This document shows positions 1 through 8,830 of a DNA stretch of 64,000 bases, in pieces (positions within the stretch are counted from its first letter, which is position 1; each line of letters opens with the position of its first letter). Under the pieces are notes generated by a model that searched no databases, was not told the origin of the DNA, and saw nothing but the letters and a program-made list of their open reading frames with translations. This DNA is from Synergistaceae bacterium (lineage in GTDB: Bacteria; Synergistota; Synergistia; Synergistales; Aminobacteriaceae): NCBI GenBank assembly GCA_018436725.1, contig JAHDKT010000003.1, positions 1-64,000 of the forward strand, in the 5' to 3' direction. A program made the position numbers and the translations under genes.

Positions 1-90
1 CAGCGTGCCGCCTCCCGCGACCGTGTTCAAGAAGCCCTGCATCACGCCGACGAGGACGATCCCCGCCCAGTGGTACCATACCAGTTCCAT
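1..90 (-). CDS. TauE/SafE family permease, N-terminal fragment
   Basis: Only the first 30 codons are inside the window; the rest lies beyond base 1. The ATG at 90 opens a hydrophobic helix that ends in QGFLNTVAGGGTL. This matches the first membrane segment and glycine-rich turn of the TauE/SafE (TSUP) family, putative anion or sulfonate/sulfite exporters. A purine-rich GAAGAAGG stretch upstream can serve as ribosome binding site. It is downstream of ggt on the same strand with a gap of about 216 bases, so it may be a separate unit. Family assignment rests on this short motif only; substrate unknown. Confidence 0.6.
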   Translation of the reverse strand, partial: MELVWYHWAGIVLVGVMQGFLNTVAGGGTL

Positions 91-118
91 ACAGCTCACG
101 ACCTTCTTCAATGATTGA

Positions 119-140
119 GGGAGCCCCTTCCGAGGCTCCC
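119..140 (-). terminator. Inverted repeat, possible weak terminator after ggt
   Basis: GGGAGCC and GGCTCCC form a 7-bp stem with an 8-base loop between the end of ggt and the start of the TauE-like gene. The U-rich tail on the minus strand is poor, so it may instead be a leader hairpin of the permease gene. The rest of the gap 91-306 shows nothing else I can name. Confidence 0.3.
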
Positions 141-306
141 GGCCGCTCGACGGAGCGCCTCGAAATGTATTTTCGATCGGAACATGAACCTACGTACACT
201 TACCTAACGGAGCAAGCGCATCAACTGAAAGAGAGTAGTCGAAGAATGTCGTCGTTCCATGAAGCTCTTAAATGCCGACCTCGAAGACGCGGCAGCCGGA
301 GAAAAA

Positions 307-1926
307 TTACCAGGTCGCCGCGCAGCCGTCCGTGCGCGATTCCGTCGCGCCGCCGAGCGTTCCCTCGGGCGTTCTCCAGATGATCTCGCCCCTGCCGAAG
401 GAGTTGGACTCGAGTTCGAACTTCATCGCATGTCCCTTGCGCTGGAGGCTTTGGGCGAGGGCGGGAGAGAAGCCGGGCTCGACGGAAACGTTCATTCCGC
501 CCATCCACTGCCAGCGGGGGGCGTCGAGCGCCTGTTGCGGGTTCATGTGGAAGTCGACGGTGTTCATGACCACCTGCACATGCCCCTGCGGCTGCATGAA
601 GCCGCCCATCACGCCGAACGGCCCGACTGGAGCGCCATCCTTCGTGAGGAAGGCGGGGATGATGGTGTTGTACGGCCGCTTTCCCGGTTCGAGCATGTTC
701 GGGTGTCCTTTTTCGAGCGAGATACAGTGTCCGCGATTGTTCAGCGCGACGCCGGCCCCGGGAATAACGACGCCTGAGCCGAAGCCCATGTAGTTGCTCT
801 GGATGTAGGAGATCATGGTTCCGTCGCCGTCCGCGGCGCAGAGGTATACGGTCCCTCCGGGAAGCGGATTCCCCGCGTTCCGCTCCTCGGCGCGCTCGCC
901 AAGGAGCGCGCGGCGCGCATCCGCGTACGACGCGGCCAGAAGCTCCTTCACGGGAACGCCGCTGAAGCGGGTATCCGCGACGTAACGGTGCGCGTCGGCG
1001 AACCCCATCTTGATCGCTTCGATCTGCCGGTGGACGGTCGCCGGATCGTCGTGCGAAGAAAAATCGAACCCGCGCAGTATCGAGAGCGCGATGAGGGCTA
1101 CGATTCCTTGCCCGTTGGGCGGAATCTCCCAGACATCGTATCCCTTGTAGTTCACGCCGATGGGTTCGACCCATTCCGGAACGAAGGATCCGAGGTCCTC
1201 GGCGCTGAAGTAACCTCCGGTTTTCCTTGCGGCTTCGAGGATCTCCATGGCGATCCCACCCTCGTAGAAGTCGCGCGCGCCGCTGGATGCGATCCGTTCC
1301 AGCGTGCGTGCGTGCGCCTCGGATCTCCAGATTTCCCCGGCGCGGGGAGCGTGCCCCAAGGGGGCGAAGGTGTCGAACCAAGCGCGGAACTCCTCCCCTT
1401 TCTCCAAGGCGTATTTCTTGAACGCCAGCTCCCAGTGGTGCGCCGTCGTGACCGAGACCGCGTGTCCGTCCCGAGCGAGGAAGACCGCGGGGGCGAGGTT
1501 CTCCTCAAGCGAAAGCCTCCCCATCGTCTTCGTCAGCTCGGCCCAGGCCGCAGGGGCGCCGGGGACAGTCGCGGGAGTCCACCCGTAGGTGGGCAACGTA
1601 CCTTTAGCAGCCCAACCTTTCGTCTCGGCGAACTCCATCGAGAGCGCCTTCGGGACGGGACCGCTCGCATTGAATCCGGACAATTTGCCGTCCTTCCATA
1701 TAATGGCGAAGGCGTCGCTCCCGATACCGTTCGCAGTGGGCTCCACCACGGTCAGCGCGGCCGCGGTGGCCACTGCGGCGTCCACGGCGTTGCCGCCTTT
1801 CTTCAGCGCATCCAGCCCGGCCTGGGCGGCGAGCGGATGCGACGCGCACACCATGCCTCGCGAACCGTAGGTCATGTTCCTGCGGGATGGGTAGGGGTAG
1901 TAATGCGGATCGTACTGTACAACCAT
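307..1926 (-). CDS. ggt: Gamma-glutamyltransferase family protein
   Basis: 539 residues from the ATG at 1926, which has AGGAGGAG six bases upstream; a longer frame to 1965 lacks a ribosome binding site. The N-terminal part has the family signature LKKGGNAVDAAVATAAAL. Autocleavage and catalysis in this family use a threonine that starts the small subunit. Here the candidate is Thr359 in PGGTVYL, followed by the conserved SNYMGFGSGV and the C-terminal DAPRW. The layout resembles the YwrD-like branch. No signal peptide is visible, so a cytoplasmic enzyme acting on imported gamma-glutamyl compounds is likely. It lies 147 bases behind abgT on the same strand, which suggests that imported gamma-glutamyl or aminobenzoyl-glutamate substrates are cleaved here. 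Family call is firm; substrate is inference. Confidence 0.9.
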   Translation of the reverse strand: MVVQYDPHYYPYPSRRNMTYGSRGMVCASHPLAAQAGLDALKKGGNAVDAAVATAAALTVVEPTANGIGSDAFAIIWKDGKLSGFNASGPVPKALSMEFAETKGWAAKGTLPTYGWTPATVPGAPAAWAELTKTMGRLSLEENLAPAVFLARDGHAVSVTTAHHWELAFKKYALEKGEEFRAWFDTFAPLGHAPRAGEIWRSEAHARTLERIASSGARDFYEGGIAMEILEAARKTGGYFSAEDLGSFVPEWVEPIGVNYKGYDVWEIPPNGQGIVALIALSILRGFDFSSHDDPATVHRQIEAIKMGFADAHRYVADTRFSGVPVKELLAASYADARRALLGERAEERNAGNPLPGGTVYLCAADGDGTMISYIQSNYMGFGSGVVIPGAGVALNNRGHCISLEKGHPNMLEPGKRPYNTIIPAFLTKDGAPVGPFGVMGGFMQPQGHVQVVMNTVDFHMNPQQALDAPRWQWMGGMNVSVEPGFSPALAQSLQRKGHAMKFELESNSFGRGEIIWRTPEGTLGGATESRTDGCAATW

Positions 1927-2073
1927 CGTTGTCTCCTCCTGAAAGAAAAATGCGTTACTCCTCAAACGCTCACATGTTTTGTGCTGTATAGCGGTTTGTT
2001 CACAGCAAAGACACTAGCGCATACACGACTCAAAAGAATACTATCATTTCTCCTTGAATTCCACGCTCTTCGA

Positions 2074-3645
2074 CTACAGAAAAACACCGGCGCCCGGCCC
2101 CAGGGGGAGATTAAAAAGATACCACACGATCAACATACCGGAGAAGGAGACAAGAAACGCGACACTATAGGGCATTCCAAGCGAAAGGACGGTCCCTATG
2201 CCTACGGGAGAATCGGACTCCTTTCGGTACTGCTCAAAAAGCCCGAGCATCACCGGGACGGTATAATGAAGAGGCGAGATGATATTCGTGCACGAATCTC
2301 CGATTCGGTAAGCTACTTGCGTCAGCGCCGGTGAAAATCCAAGGACGCCGAACATGGGAACGAAGATGGGCGCCAGAATAAGCCACTTTGCGGATCCACT
2401 TGTAATAAACAGATTGACGCATGTGCATAAAAGGATGAACATCAGCAACAGCGGAATGCCTCCGAGGTTCATCTTTTGCAGCCACGCCGCCCCTTTCGAC
2501 GCGATAATAATCGTAAAATTGCTGGCATCGAACAAGTTGATGAAATACGCCGCAGGGAAAGCCACAATAAGGAAACTCAAGCTGCCTGCAAGCCCTTTTT
2601 GCATCATCTTGGGAATATCTTCGCTCGTTTTGATACACCCCGATCCATATCCATAGGCGATACCCACAAAGAAAAAGAAGAAAAAAATGATTGCCATGAT
2701 ACTTGACAAGAGCGGCGAATTGGGAAGCAACGAGCCGTCCTTGGCCCGGAAAAGAGCGCCTTCCGGAATTGTATGGTACAGAATGAACCCGATGTAGACC
2801 ACGGTAACCATCCCCGCCCAAAAAAGTCCGCGATTCTCGGAAGGGGTGACCGCGTGCTTCATTAACTCTCCCGTGTCATGCTCTCTTTTGTCATCCCCGA
2901 GAAGTTTGACGATAAACCTTTCGGTTACAACTGTAGTTACAATCGTAATCAGGAAGGTAGCGACCGCCATAAAATACCAGTTGATCAACGGGTGTGTAGG
3001 ACCGCCGATATTCATCGCCTTGGCGGCCGACTGAGTGATCCCGGCAAGCAGACCGTCCGTTCCGGCAACGAAGAGGTTCGCGGTAAAACCACCCGATGCC
3101 GAGGCCACACCCGCAACAGCCCCGATAATAGGATTTCTTCCCAGCGCCTTGAAAACCGCGGCGCCGATAATCGGTGTAAAGATGCTTCCGGCGTTGGACG
3201 CCAGATTAGAATTTACCCCGATAAATGCGAGCGTCGCTGTTATAAGATAGGGAGGCGCTCCCATGATTGTTTTGCGCATCAGAGCCGATATCATTCCGGA
3301 CTGCTCCACGATGCCTATGCCCAGCATCATGACGACAACAAGACCGAGAGGAGCGAAATCCATATAGTTCTTTACGAATCCGCCGAGAAATTTTCGAATA
3401 ACATCGTACTCCAGAAGATTGACCACTGTAACGACCGTCTCTTTGCTTGCCTCTCCAGCTTTTGTAGAAGCGGCCATATAGGCGACGGACAACCCCTGCT
3501 TCGAAAAATACCACGATGCTCCTACGGTGACGACGATCAAAATAACGAAAAGCCAGAACGGATGGGGCAACTTGTTTCCTACATACTCGATCCCTCTGAT
3601 AAACTTTTCGAAAATCCCTTTTCTACGCATCTCCGCCTGCTGCAT
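2074..3645 (-). CDS. abgT: AbgT family transporter, copy 1
   Basis: 523 residues and about 12 membrane segments, the usual size for AbgT. The N-terminal GNKLPHPFWLF, the GAPPYLIT stretch, the conserved HPLINWYF and the C-terminal TSGSAKWLILAPIFVPM followed by YRIGDSCTNIISPL are family landmarks. AbgT proteins move p-aminobenzoyl-glutamate, and some export sulfonamides, across the inner membrane. The start chosen is the ATG at 3645 behind GGGGAGGTG; a GTG three codons earlier overlaps that site. It is transcribed away from the LysR gene at 3904 and runs toward ggt, so LysR is its likely regulator. Base composition is more AT-rich than copy 2 at 7030, so the two are not a recent tandem duplication. 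Confidence 0.93.
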   Translation of the reverse strand: MQQAEMRRKGIFEKFIRGIEYVGNKLPHPFWLFVILIVVTVGASWYFSKQGLSVAYMAASTKAGEASKETVVTVVNLLEYDVIRKFLGGFVKNYMDFAPLGLVVVMMLGIGIVEQSGMISALMRKTIMGAPPYLITATLAFIGVNSNLASNAGSIFTPIIGAAVFKALGRNPIIGAVAGVASASGGFTANLFVAGTDGLLAGITQSAAKAMNIGGPTHPLINWYFMAVATFLITIVTTVVTERFIVKLLGDDKREHDTGELMKHAVTPSENRGLFWAGMVTVVYIGFILYHTIPEGALFRAKDGSLLPNSPLLSSIMAIIFFFFFFVGIAYGYGSGCIKTSEDIPKMMQKGLAGSLSFLIVAFPAAYFINLFDASNFTIIIASKGAAWLQKMNLGGIPLLLMFILLCTCVNLFITSGSAKWLILAPIFVPMFGVLGFSPALTQVAYRIGDSCTNIISPLHYTVPVMLGLFEQYRKESDSPVGIGTVLSLGMPYSVAFLVSFSGMLIVWYLFNLPLGPGAGVFL

Positions 3646-3903
3646 TAAAAACACCTCCCCTTATAGATAGCTCGCGTACACGTCGACCGGCATGGTATCA
3701 TCTTGAAAAATAGACGGCCCGACACGGGGAAACACGATCCGGTCGATTTTCATGTCGTTTTTTTTCATCGGCCATAGTGAGAATAGCAGGAAGAGTTACC
3801 TCCTTCCAATACAATAAATCGGATGGACGACATAAGAAAACGACTATGGATCTCCTGCTATCCAAGTTCGCTACAACGAAAGAGCGTCAGGGGAGGCATG
3901 TTT

Positions 3904-4827
3904 ATGGATTTTCGATCAATGCAGTATATCTTGACCGTCATGAAGGAGGGGAGCATTTCGAAAGCCGCCCGAAAGCTTTATATATCTCAACCCTCTCTGA
4001 GTCAATGCATCATTATGCAGGAAAGAAAACTCGGGGCCTCTCTTTTCGACCGAACAAAGACGCCAATAGCACCAACACTTGCGGGAGAACTCTTTTTAGC
4101 GGCAGCCAAGAGAATTCTCGAGCTGACCGACGATCTTGAAAAAGAAATCGCCGATATTAAGGACAGTAAAAAAGGAAGGCTCGTTATTTCAACAACGAAA
4201 ATACGAGCTGCGTATCTTCTGCCGCGGATTCTTCCATCATTCACAACTAAATTTCCCGGTGTTGAAATCGTCCTCCGAGAGGAGATCGGGTCGAGCATAG
4301 AAAACAGTATCCTCTCCAGGGAAGCCGACGTAGGCATTATGATTCTACCGGTACACAACCAGGGAATAGAGCTACAACATCTTTTCGATGAACGCATCCT
4401 TTTGATCGCTCCTTCCTCGGAGAAGCTCTTTCACAATAGACCCGACCGTATTACCGACTTAACTCCTTTTCGGGATAAGCCTTTTATTCTTTACCAGCAA
4501 GGACAGCGTATGCGTTCGATTACGGATCAAATATTTCTTCAAGCTGGATTTTCGCCTCGTATTATTCTTGAAACACAGACAGCGGAAGCCATTCTTAATT
4601 TCGTCTCCGTCGGCATGGGAATGGCTTTCATTCCAGAAATCGTTTTCGAGCACCATTCACCCTCTCATTGTCCGCAAAGCCTCCCCTTCGGCGATCCTTT
4701 CATCACCTCAAGCTACGCTTTCGCTTGGAGAAAAGGTGGATATCTCAACTGGGCCGCACGCGCGTTTATGGACAACACTCTGCGTTTTTTTGGAGAGAAC
4801 GATCGAATATCCCGATCAGTACAGTAA
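3904..4827 (+). CDS. LysR family transcriptional regulator
   Basis: 307 residues. The winged helix-turn-helix lies at about residues 1-60 (MQYILTVMKEGSISKAARKL, then SQPSLSQCI), followed by a periplasmic-binding-protein-like effector domain from about residue 90. The start is the second of two close ATGs: 3904 sits seven bases behind GGGGAGG, while 3898 is only one base away. The gene diverges from abgT copy 1 across a 258-base intergenic region, the classical arrangement for LysR control of a neighbouring operon. I could not pick out an unambiguous LysR box or promoter in that region, which holds no gene. The effector is unknown; an aminobenzoyl-glutamate or gamma-glutamyl compound would fit the context. 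Confidence 0.92.
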   Translation: MDFRSMQYILTVMKEGSISKAARKLYISQPSLSQCIIMQERKLGASLFDRTKTPIAPTLAGELFLAAAKRILELTDDLEKEIADIKDSKKGRLVISTTKIRAAYLLPRILPSFTTKFPGVEIVLREEIGSSIENSILSREADVGIMILPVHNQGIELQHLFDERILLIAPSSEKLFHNRPDRITDLTPFRDKPFILYQQGQRMRSITDQIFLQAGFSPRIILETQTAEAILNFVSVGMGMAFIPEIVFEHHSPSHCPQSLPFGDPFITSSYAFAWRKGGYLNWAARAFMDNTLRFFGENDRISRSVQ

Positions 4828-4834
4828 CGTCCTT

Positions 4835-4960
4835 TCATTTCGAGCCTCGGTGCCGAGGTACCTCTTGTTCTCCGGGAATCTTCACTACGCAAAGGGCTGC
4901 TGCGGCGTTCACCGCGTTGCCGCCCTTCTTCAGCGTACCCACTCCTCCCCCGAGAATCAT
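4835..4960 (-). pseudogene. Relic of a second gamma-glutamyltransferase gene
   Basis: A 41-codon reading frame on the minus strand reads LKKGGNAVNAAAALCVVKIPG around its centre. This closely parallels LKKGGNAVDAAVATAAALTVVEP in the complete ggt at 307-1926. It starts with ATG ATT CTC GGG GGA and stops at 4835, with no C-terminal domain or catalytic threonine. It sits between the LysR and IclR genes. I read it as the remains of a deleted ggt paralogue, perhaps once the partner of the second abgT operon. It is too short to be a working enzyme. Confidence 0.6.
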
Positions 4961-4983
4961 CTCTTGAAATCATCCCTAAAAAT

Positions 4984-5011
4984 TTGACAATTGGGAAATT
5001 CTGTGATAAAA
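4984..5011 (+). promoter_or_regulatory. Candidate sigma-70 promoter for the iclR operon
   Basis: A perfect -35 box TTGACA (4984-4989) is followed after 16 bases by ATAAAA (5006-5011). It lies about 60 bases before the start codon of the IclR gene, in an AT-rich stretch. Confidence 0.55.
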
Positions 5012-5032
5012 CCTTCGCATATTTTTACATAT

Positions 5033-5048
5033 GGAAAAATGTTTTTCC
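5033..5048 (+). promoter_or_regulatory. Candidate IclR-type operator
   Basis: GGAAAAA and TTTTTCC form a perfect inverted repeat with a TG spacer, close downstream of the promoter and 20 bases before the start codon. IclR-family sites are palindromes of the form TGGAAA-N-TTTCCA, which this resembles. Autoregulation by the downstream gene product is the simplest reading. Confidence 0.45.
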
Positions 5049-5068
5049 TATAAGAAAAAGGTGATGTT

Positions 5069-5812
5069 ATGAACAGTCTTGAGAAAGCGCTCTGGATTAT
5101 CAACCGTCTTGCATTGCCTCCGTATGAAATGACGCTCTCCGAACTCGCCAGGGAACTCGGAATGACTCCCGCCGGCGTCTCGAAAATCATGAACGTGTTG
5201 GAACAGCAGTTTTTCGTCGCCAGAAACAGCTCGTCCAAGACATATTCCATCGGTCCTTCCCATCTCCGCCTCTCCTACGTCTACAACCAGATGCGGGGTA
5301 TTCAGAGCATCGGCGTTCCCTTTCTTCACAAAATCAGAGAACTCACCGGAGAGACGGCGATCATCTCCATTCGGGAGGGAACCGAGGGCTTTCTCGCCTA
5401 CAAGGTCGACGGGGACAGTTTCCTCCGTTCCTTGGTAAGGGTCGGGAAGCATCTGGCGATCAACGGCGGGGCTGCGGGAAAACTTCTCGCGGCATGGCTT
5501 CCGGAAGAAGTCCGGGAGAAGGCGTTGGCGAACCGCGTCCTGGAGCGGATGACGCCGAGCACTATCACCGACCCGCAGCTTCTGCGAAAAGAGTATGAAA
5601 AGATACGTTCTCAGGGGTACTCTCTGAGCCTGGGGGAGGTTACCGAGGGAGAAATGGGGCTCGCCGTCCCCATCTTCGACAAGGACGGCGCGGTATGGTG
5701 CTGCCTTACCATCGGTTCCACCGAAGACAAAAAGCATAGGGTGGAAGAATGGCTCCCCATGCTCGAAGAATGCGCCGAAAGAATCTCCGAAGCTTTGCAG
5801 TTCAGGCGCTGA
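5069..5812 (+). CDS. IclR family transcriptional regulator
   Basis: 247 residues. An N-terminal winged helix-turn-helix (LSELARELGMTPAGVSKIMN, about residues 21-40) is followed by a ligand-binding IclR effector domain with GETAIISIREG and GAAGKLLAAWLP. AAAAAGGTG precedes the ATG. It is the first gene of a plus-strand operon; the M20 peptidase gene starts 30 bases after it and AbgT copy 2 follows. It most likely controls this operon in response to an imported aromatic or glutamyl compound; the ligand cannot be read from the sequence. Confidence 0.93.
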   Translation: MNSLEKALWIINRLALPPYEMTLSELARELGMTPAGVSKIMNVLEQQFFVARNSSSKTYSIGPSHLRLSYVYNQMRGIQSIGVPFLHKIRELTGETAIISIREGTEGFLAYKVDGDSFLRSLVRVGKHLAINGGAAGKLLAAWLPEEVREKALANRVLERMTPSTITDPQLLRKEYEKIRSQGYSLSLGEVTEGEMGLAVPIFDKDGAVWCCLTIGSTEDKKHRVEEWLPMLEECAERISEALQFRR

Positions 5813-5842
5813 ATACATATCTCTACCCAAGGAGCGTGGAAA

Positions 5843-7015
5843 ATGAGGAAGAACATCGCGGAGTTTATCGAACGCAACAAAGCGGAAATACTGGCTTTCT
5901 GGGAGACGCTCGTCAATATGGAAAGCGCCTCCGCGGACAAGGAAGGGGTCGATCGGACGGCGAGGTTTCTTGAGGAACACCTCCGGAAGCTCGGCGCGGA
6001 AACTCGGGTCGCGGAGTTCGAGAAGGGCGGCGATGGGCTGGTCGCGGTCTTCGGGAAAGACCGGCCCGGGAAACCCGTCGCCTTCATGGGACATTTCGAT
6101 ACGGTCTTTCCCAAAGGAGCCGCTACGGCGCGTCCCTTCCGTATCGAGGACGGGAAAGCGTACGGCCCGGGAGTTCTGGACATGAAGGGAGGCGTCGTCG
6201 TCCTTTCGTCCGTTGCGCGTTTCCTCGAAGAATCGGACTTCTCCGACCGCCCCGTCGTCGTCGTGCTCGCGGGCGACGAGGAAACGGCGCATCGCTACTC
6301 TTCCATGGGGAAGGTGTTTTCGGACGAGGTTCGGGGGTGCGCGGCGGCGTTCAATTTCGAAACGGGCGACAGAAACAGCGGTCTTGTGGTGGGACGCAAA
6401 GGAACGGCGGTCTTCACGCTCTCGGTGGAGGGCGTGTCGGTGCATGCGGGACGCGAACCCCGGAAGGGGCGAAGCGCCATCCTCGAGATCGCGCACAAGG
6501 TGATAGCGATTCAAGCGCTCAACGAGAACGACGAAGGGATGACCTACAACGTCGGAACCATCGAGGGGGGAGTCGTCCCGAACGCCGTCCCCGACAGAGC
6601 GGAAATCGTCGTGGACGTCCGCTATCTTTCTTCCTCGCAGCTCGACGTCGTATCGGCGCGGATGCGGGAAATCGCCGATACGACGTACCTCGACGGAACC
6701 AGGACCACGCTGTCGCGCACGGTCGGCATCCCGCCGATGGAAAAGACCCCGGAAAACGAACGACTCTTCGAGTTCGTCCGCCGGAAGGCGCTGGAGCTAG
6801 GACAGCCCGAGCCGTGGGCGGAGTTTTCCGGAGGCGGCTCCGACTCCGCGTTCTCCGTGAGCGCGGGAGTCCCTACTCTGGATCAGATGGGCGTGCGGGG
6901 AGAGTGGAACCACTCCGACAGGGAGTACGCTCTTGTCGATTCACTCTTCGAACGTATCGCGCTCGTCGCGGAATGCGTTATGGATCTCGAACGTTTCGCA
7001 CCGCATTTTGAATAG
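5843..7015 (+). CDS. M20 family metallopeptidase, glutamate carboxypeptidase (CPG2) type
   Basis: 390 residues. The two-zinc site of M20 enzymes is visible: His84 and Asp86 in GHFDTVF, Asp113 in GVLDMKGG, the catalytic and ligand pair Glu147-Glu148 in AGDEETAH, a further acidic ligand in NFETGD, and a C-terminal His in WNHSDREY. The dimerisation domain lies in the middle (about 185-300). Enzymes of the carboxypeptidase G2 group remove C-terminal glutamate from folate-like substrates and p-aminobenzoyl-glutamate. Lying between iclR and abgT copy 2, it probably hydrolyses the compound that AbgT brings in. No signal peptide, so cytoplasmic. Class firm, exact substrate inferred from neighbours. 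Confidence 0.88.
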   Translation: MRKNIAEFIERNKAEILAFWETLVNMESASADKEGVDRTARFLEEHLRKLGAETRVAEFEKGGDGLVAVFGKDRPGKPVAFMGHFDTVFPKGAATARPFRIEDGKAYGPGVLDMKGGVVVLSSVARFLEESDFSDRPVVVVLAGDEETAHRYSSMGKVFSDEVRGCAAAFNFETGDRNSGLVVGRKGTAVFTLSVEGVSVHAGREPRKGRSAILEIAHKVIAIQALNENDEGMTYNVGTIEGGVVPNAVPDRAEIVVDVRYLSSSQLDVVSARMREIADTTYLDGTRTTLSRTVGIPPMEKTPENERLFEFVRRKALELGQPEPWAEFSGGGSDSAFSVSAGVPTLDQMGVRGEWNHSDREYALVDSLFERIALVAECVMDLERFAPHFE

Positions 7016-7029
7016 GGAGGTATATCGCA

Positions 7030-8601
7030 ATGCATCCGAACGACGGTGAAAAGCTCTCTCGATCAGGCGCGACAAAGGGTTTTCTCGGTTTCGTCGAAAG
7101 GACGGGAAACAAACTGCCCGATCCGTTCCTTCTGTTCACGATTTTTGCGGTCATAGTACTTATTCTCTCCTATGTCCTCAGCAAGCTCGACGTCTCGGTC
7201 ACCTACCTCGGCGCGTCCGGGGCGGGCGAAGCGGCCAAGGAAGTTACCGTCCACGTACGGAACCTTCTGGAAAAGAAGTTCTTCCTCGACTTCCTCAAGG
7301 ATTTCGTCAAAACGTACATCACCTTCCCGCCGCTCGGCATCGTGATGGTGATGATGCTCGGCATAGGCTACGTGCAGGACACCGGCTTCTTCGACGCCTT
7401 CATGAAGAAGACGCTGCTCGGCGCTCCGGCGTTCATGATCACCTTCCTTCTCGCCTTGGTCGGCGTCTGCGCCAACATCTCCGGAAACGCGGGCATCATC
7501 ATCGCCACCACCATCGGCGCCGCTCTCTTCTCTTCCCTCGGCCGGAATCCGATACTCGGCGCCGTCGTCGGCTACGTCTCGGCGCACGGAGGATTCACGG
7601 CGAACCTCATCGTCTCCGCGGACGACGCGCTCTTGTCGGGAATCACCGCCTCGGCGGCGAAGGCCATGGGGATCGCGGCTCCGGTGCACCCTCTCATGAA
7701 CTGGTTCTTCCTTGCGCCCGCTACGATCGTCATCGCCCTCGCGGTCACGTTCGTCACGGAGGTCGTCATGCCGCGCTACGTCAACGTGAAGGGCAACATC
7801 GACGCATCGGCCGTCGACGCCCGAAAAATCACCGAGGAAGAGTCGGCCGGGCTCAAGCTCGCCTTCAGATACTTTTTGGTTTTCTTCGTTCTTTTGCTGG
7901 TCGGCATGGTCCCTTCCGCCGGACTTCTCCGCAACGACGCGGGCGGCTTCCTGCCTTCCTCTCCGCTGACGTACGGCATCGTTCCCATTCTTTTCTTCCT
8001 CTTCGTGTTCGTGGGAACCGGCTATGGAATAGGATCGAAGACCGTCAAGACGCATAGAGACGTGCCGAAGTACATGGCGGGCGGGCTGCGGGCCTCTCTC
8101 TCCTACTTCGTAGTGGCGTTCCCGGCGGCATTCTTCATCTATTTCTTCTCCGAAAGCAAACTGGCCGTCATTCTCTCCGTCAAGGGCGCCGAAATGCTCA
8201 AGGCCATGGACTTTACGGGCATTCCGCTCGCCGTCTCCTTCGTCGTGCTGGTTTCGTTCCTGAACCTGTTCATGACGAGCGGTTCTTCGAAGTGGATGAT
8301 CCTCGCGCCGATTTTCGTTCCGATGTTCTCCGTGGTCGGCTTCGCCCCGGCCCTGACGCAGGTCGCCTACCGCATCGGCGACACCGTGACGAACCCGATC
8401 ACCCCCATCAACTATTTCCTGCCGATGCTGCTCGCCATCATGGAGCAGTACAAACAGAAGGACGAGACTATCGGGCTCGGCAACGTCATTTCGATGACGC
8501 TGCCCTACAGTATCTGCTTCTTCATCCTTCTGGTCGCGATGCTCATCGCCTACATGCACTTCGGCATACCTCTCGGCCCCGGCGTGTCGAGCTGGATGTA
8601 G
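7030..8601 (+). CDS. abgT: AbgT family transporter, copy 2
   Basis: 523 residues with about 12 membrane segments. It is clearly homologous along its whole length to copy 1 at 2074-3645: GNKLPDPFLLF, PPLGIVMVMMLGIG, the HPLMNWFF motif and TSGSSKWMILAPIFVPM. The M20 carboxypeptidase gene ends 14 bases upstream, so transport and cleavage of a glutamyl compound are translated together. A strong terminator follows at 8641. Unlike copy 1, this gene has the high GC of most of the window. Two carriers with different regulators (LysR and IclR) suggest two related substrates rather than gene dosage. Confidence 0.93.
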   Translation: MHPNDGEKLSRSGATKGFLGFVERTGNKLPDPFLLFTIFAVIVLILSYVLSKLDVSVTYLGASGAGEAAKEVTVHVRNLLEKKFFLDFLKDFVKTYITFPPLGIVMVMMLGIGYVQDTGFFDAFMKKTLLGAPAFMITFLLALVGVCANISGNAGIIIATTIGAALFSSLGRNPILGAVVGYVSAHGGFTANLIVSADDALLSGITASAAKAMGIAAPVHPLMNWFFLAPATIVIALAVTFVTEVVMPRYVNVKGNIDASAVDARKITEEESAGLKLAFRYFLVFFVLLLVGMVPSAGLLRNDAGGFLPSSPLTYGIVPILFFLFVFVGTGYGIGSKTVKTHRDVPKYMAGGLRASLSYFVVAFPAAFFIYFFSESKLAVILSVKGAEMLKAMDFTGIPLAVSFVVLVSFLNLFMTSGSSKWMILAPIFVPMFSVVGFAPALTQVAYRIGDTVTNPITPINYFLPMLLAIMEQYKQKDETIGLGNVISMTLPYSICFFILLVAMLIAYMHFGIPLGPGVSSWM

Positions 8602-8640
8602 CGTAGCTTTCGCGCCCGCAGTTCGAGGCGCTTCCTTCGA

Positions 8641-8673
8641 GCGGCTTCGGAGTTCTTCCGGAGCCGCTTTTTT
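8641..8673 (+). terminator. Rho-independent terminator after abgT copy 2
   Basis: A 10-bp stem GCGGCTTCGG/CCGGAGCCGC (one G-T pair) is followed by TTTTTT. It closes the iclR-M20-abgT operon. Confidence 0.85.
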
Positions 8674-8732
8674 CGCATGCCGCGAACAGAAGCAATTCCA
8701 TCCTGCAAAACGCAAGTTTATCCTGTCGAACG

Positions 8733-8761
8733 TTGACGAAATTCTCCTTGATGGGTAAGAT
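8733..8761 (+). promoter_or_regulatory. Candidate sigma-70 promoter for the yiaK-TRAP operon
   Basis: TTGACG (8733-8738), a 17-base spacer and TAAGAT (8756-8761) lie about 70 bases before the yiaK start codon. Confidence 0.6.
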
Positions 8762-8830
8762 TGAATGGAGTCGTGAAACGACCTCCGGAGCATGCTGCAC
8801 GGACCGGAGCACGGGAGGGGATTTCGAGAG

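Noticed and set aside
5048..6514. A 488-codon minus-strand frame opposite iclR and the M20 gene
   Set aside because: Arg/Phe/Asp-rich shadow without family features; both plus-strand genes have complete motifs and ribosome binding sites.
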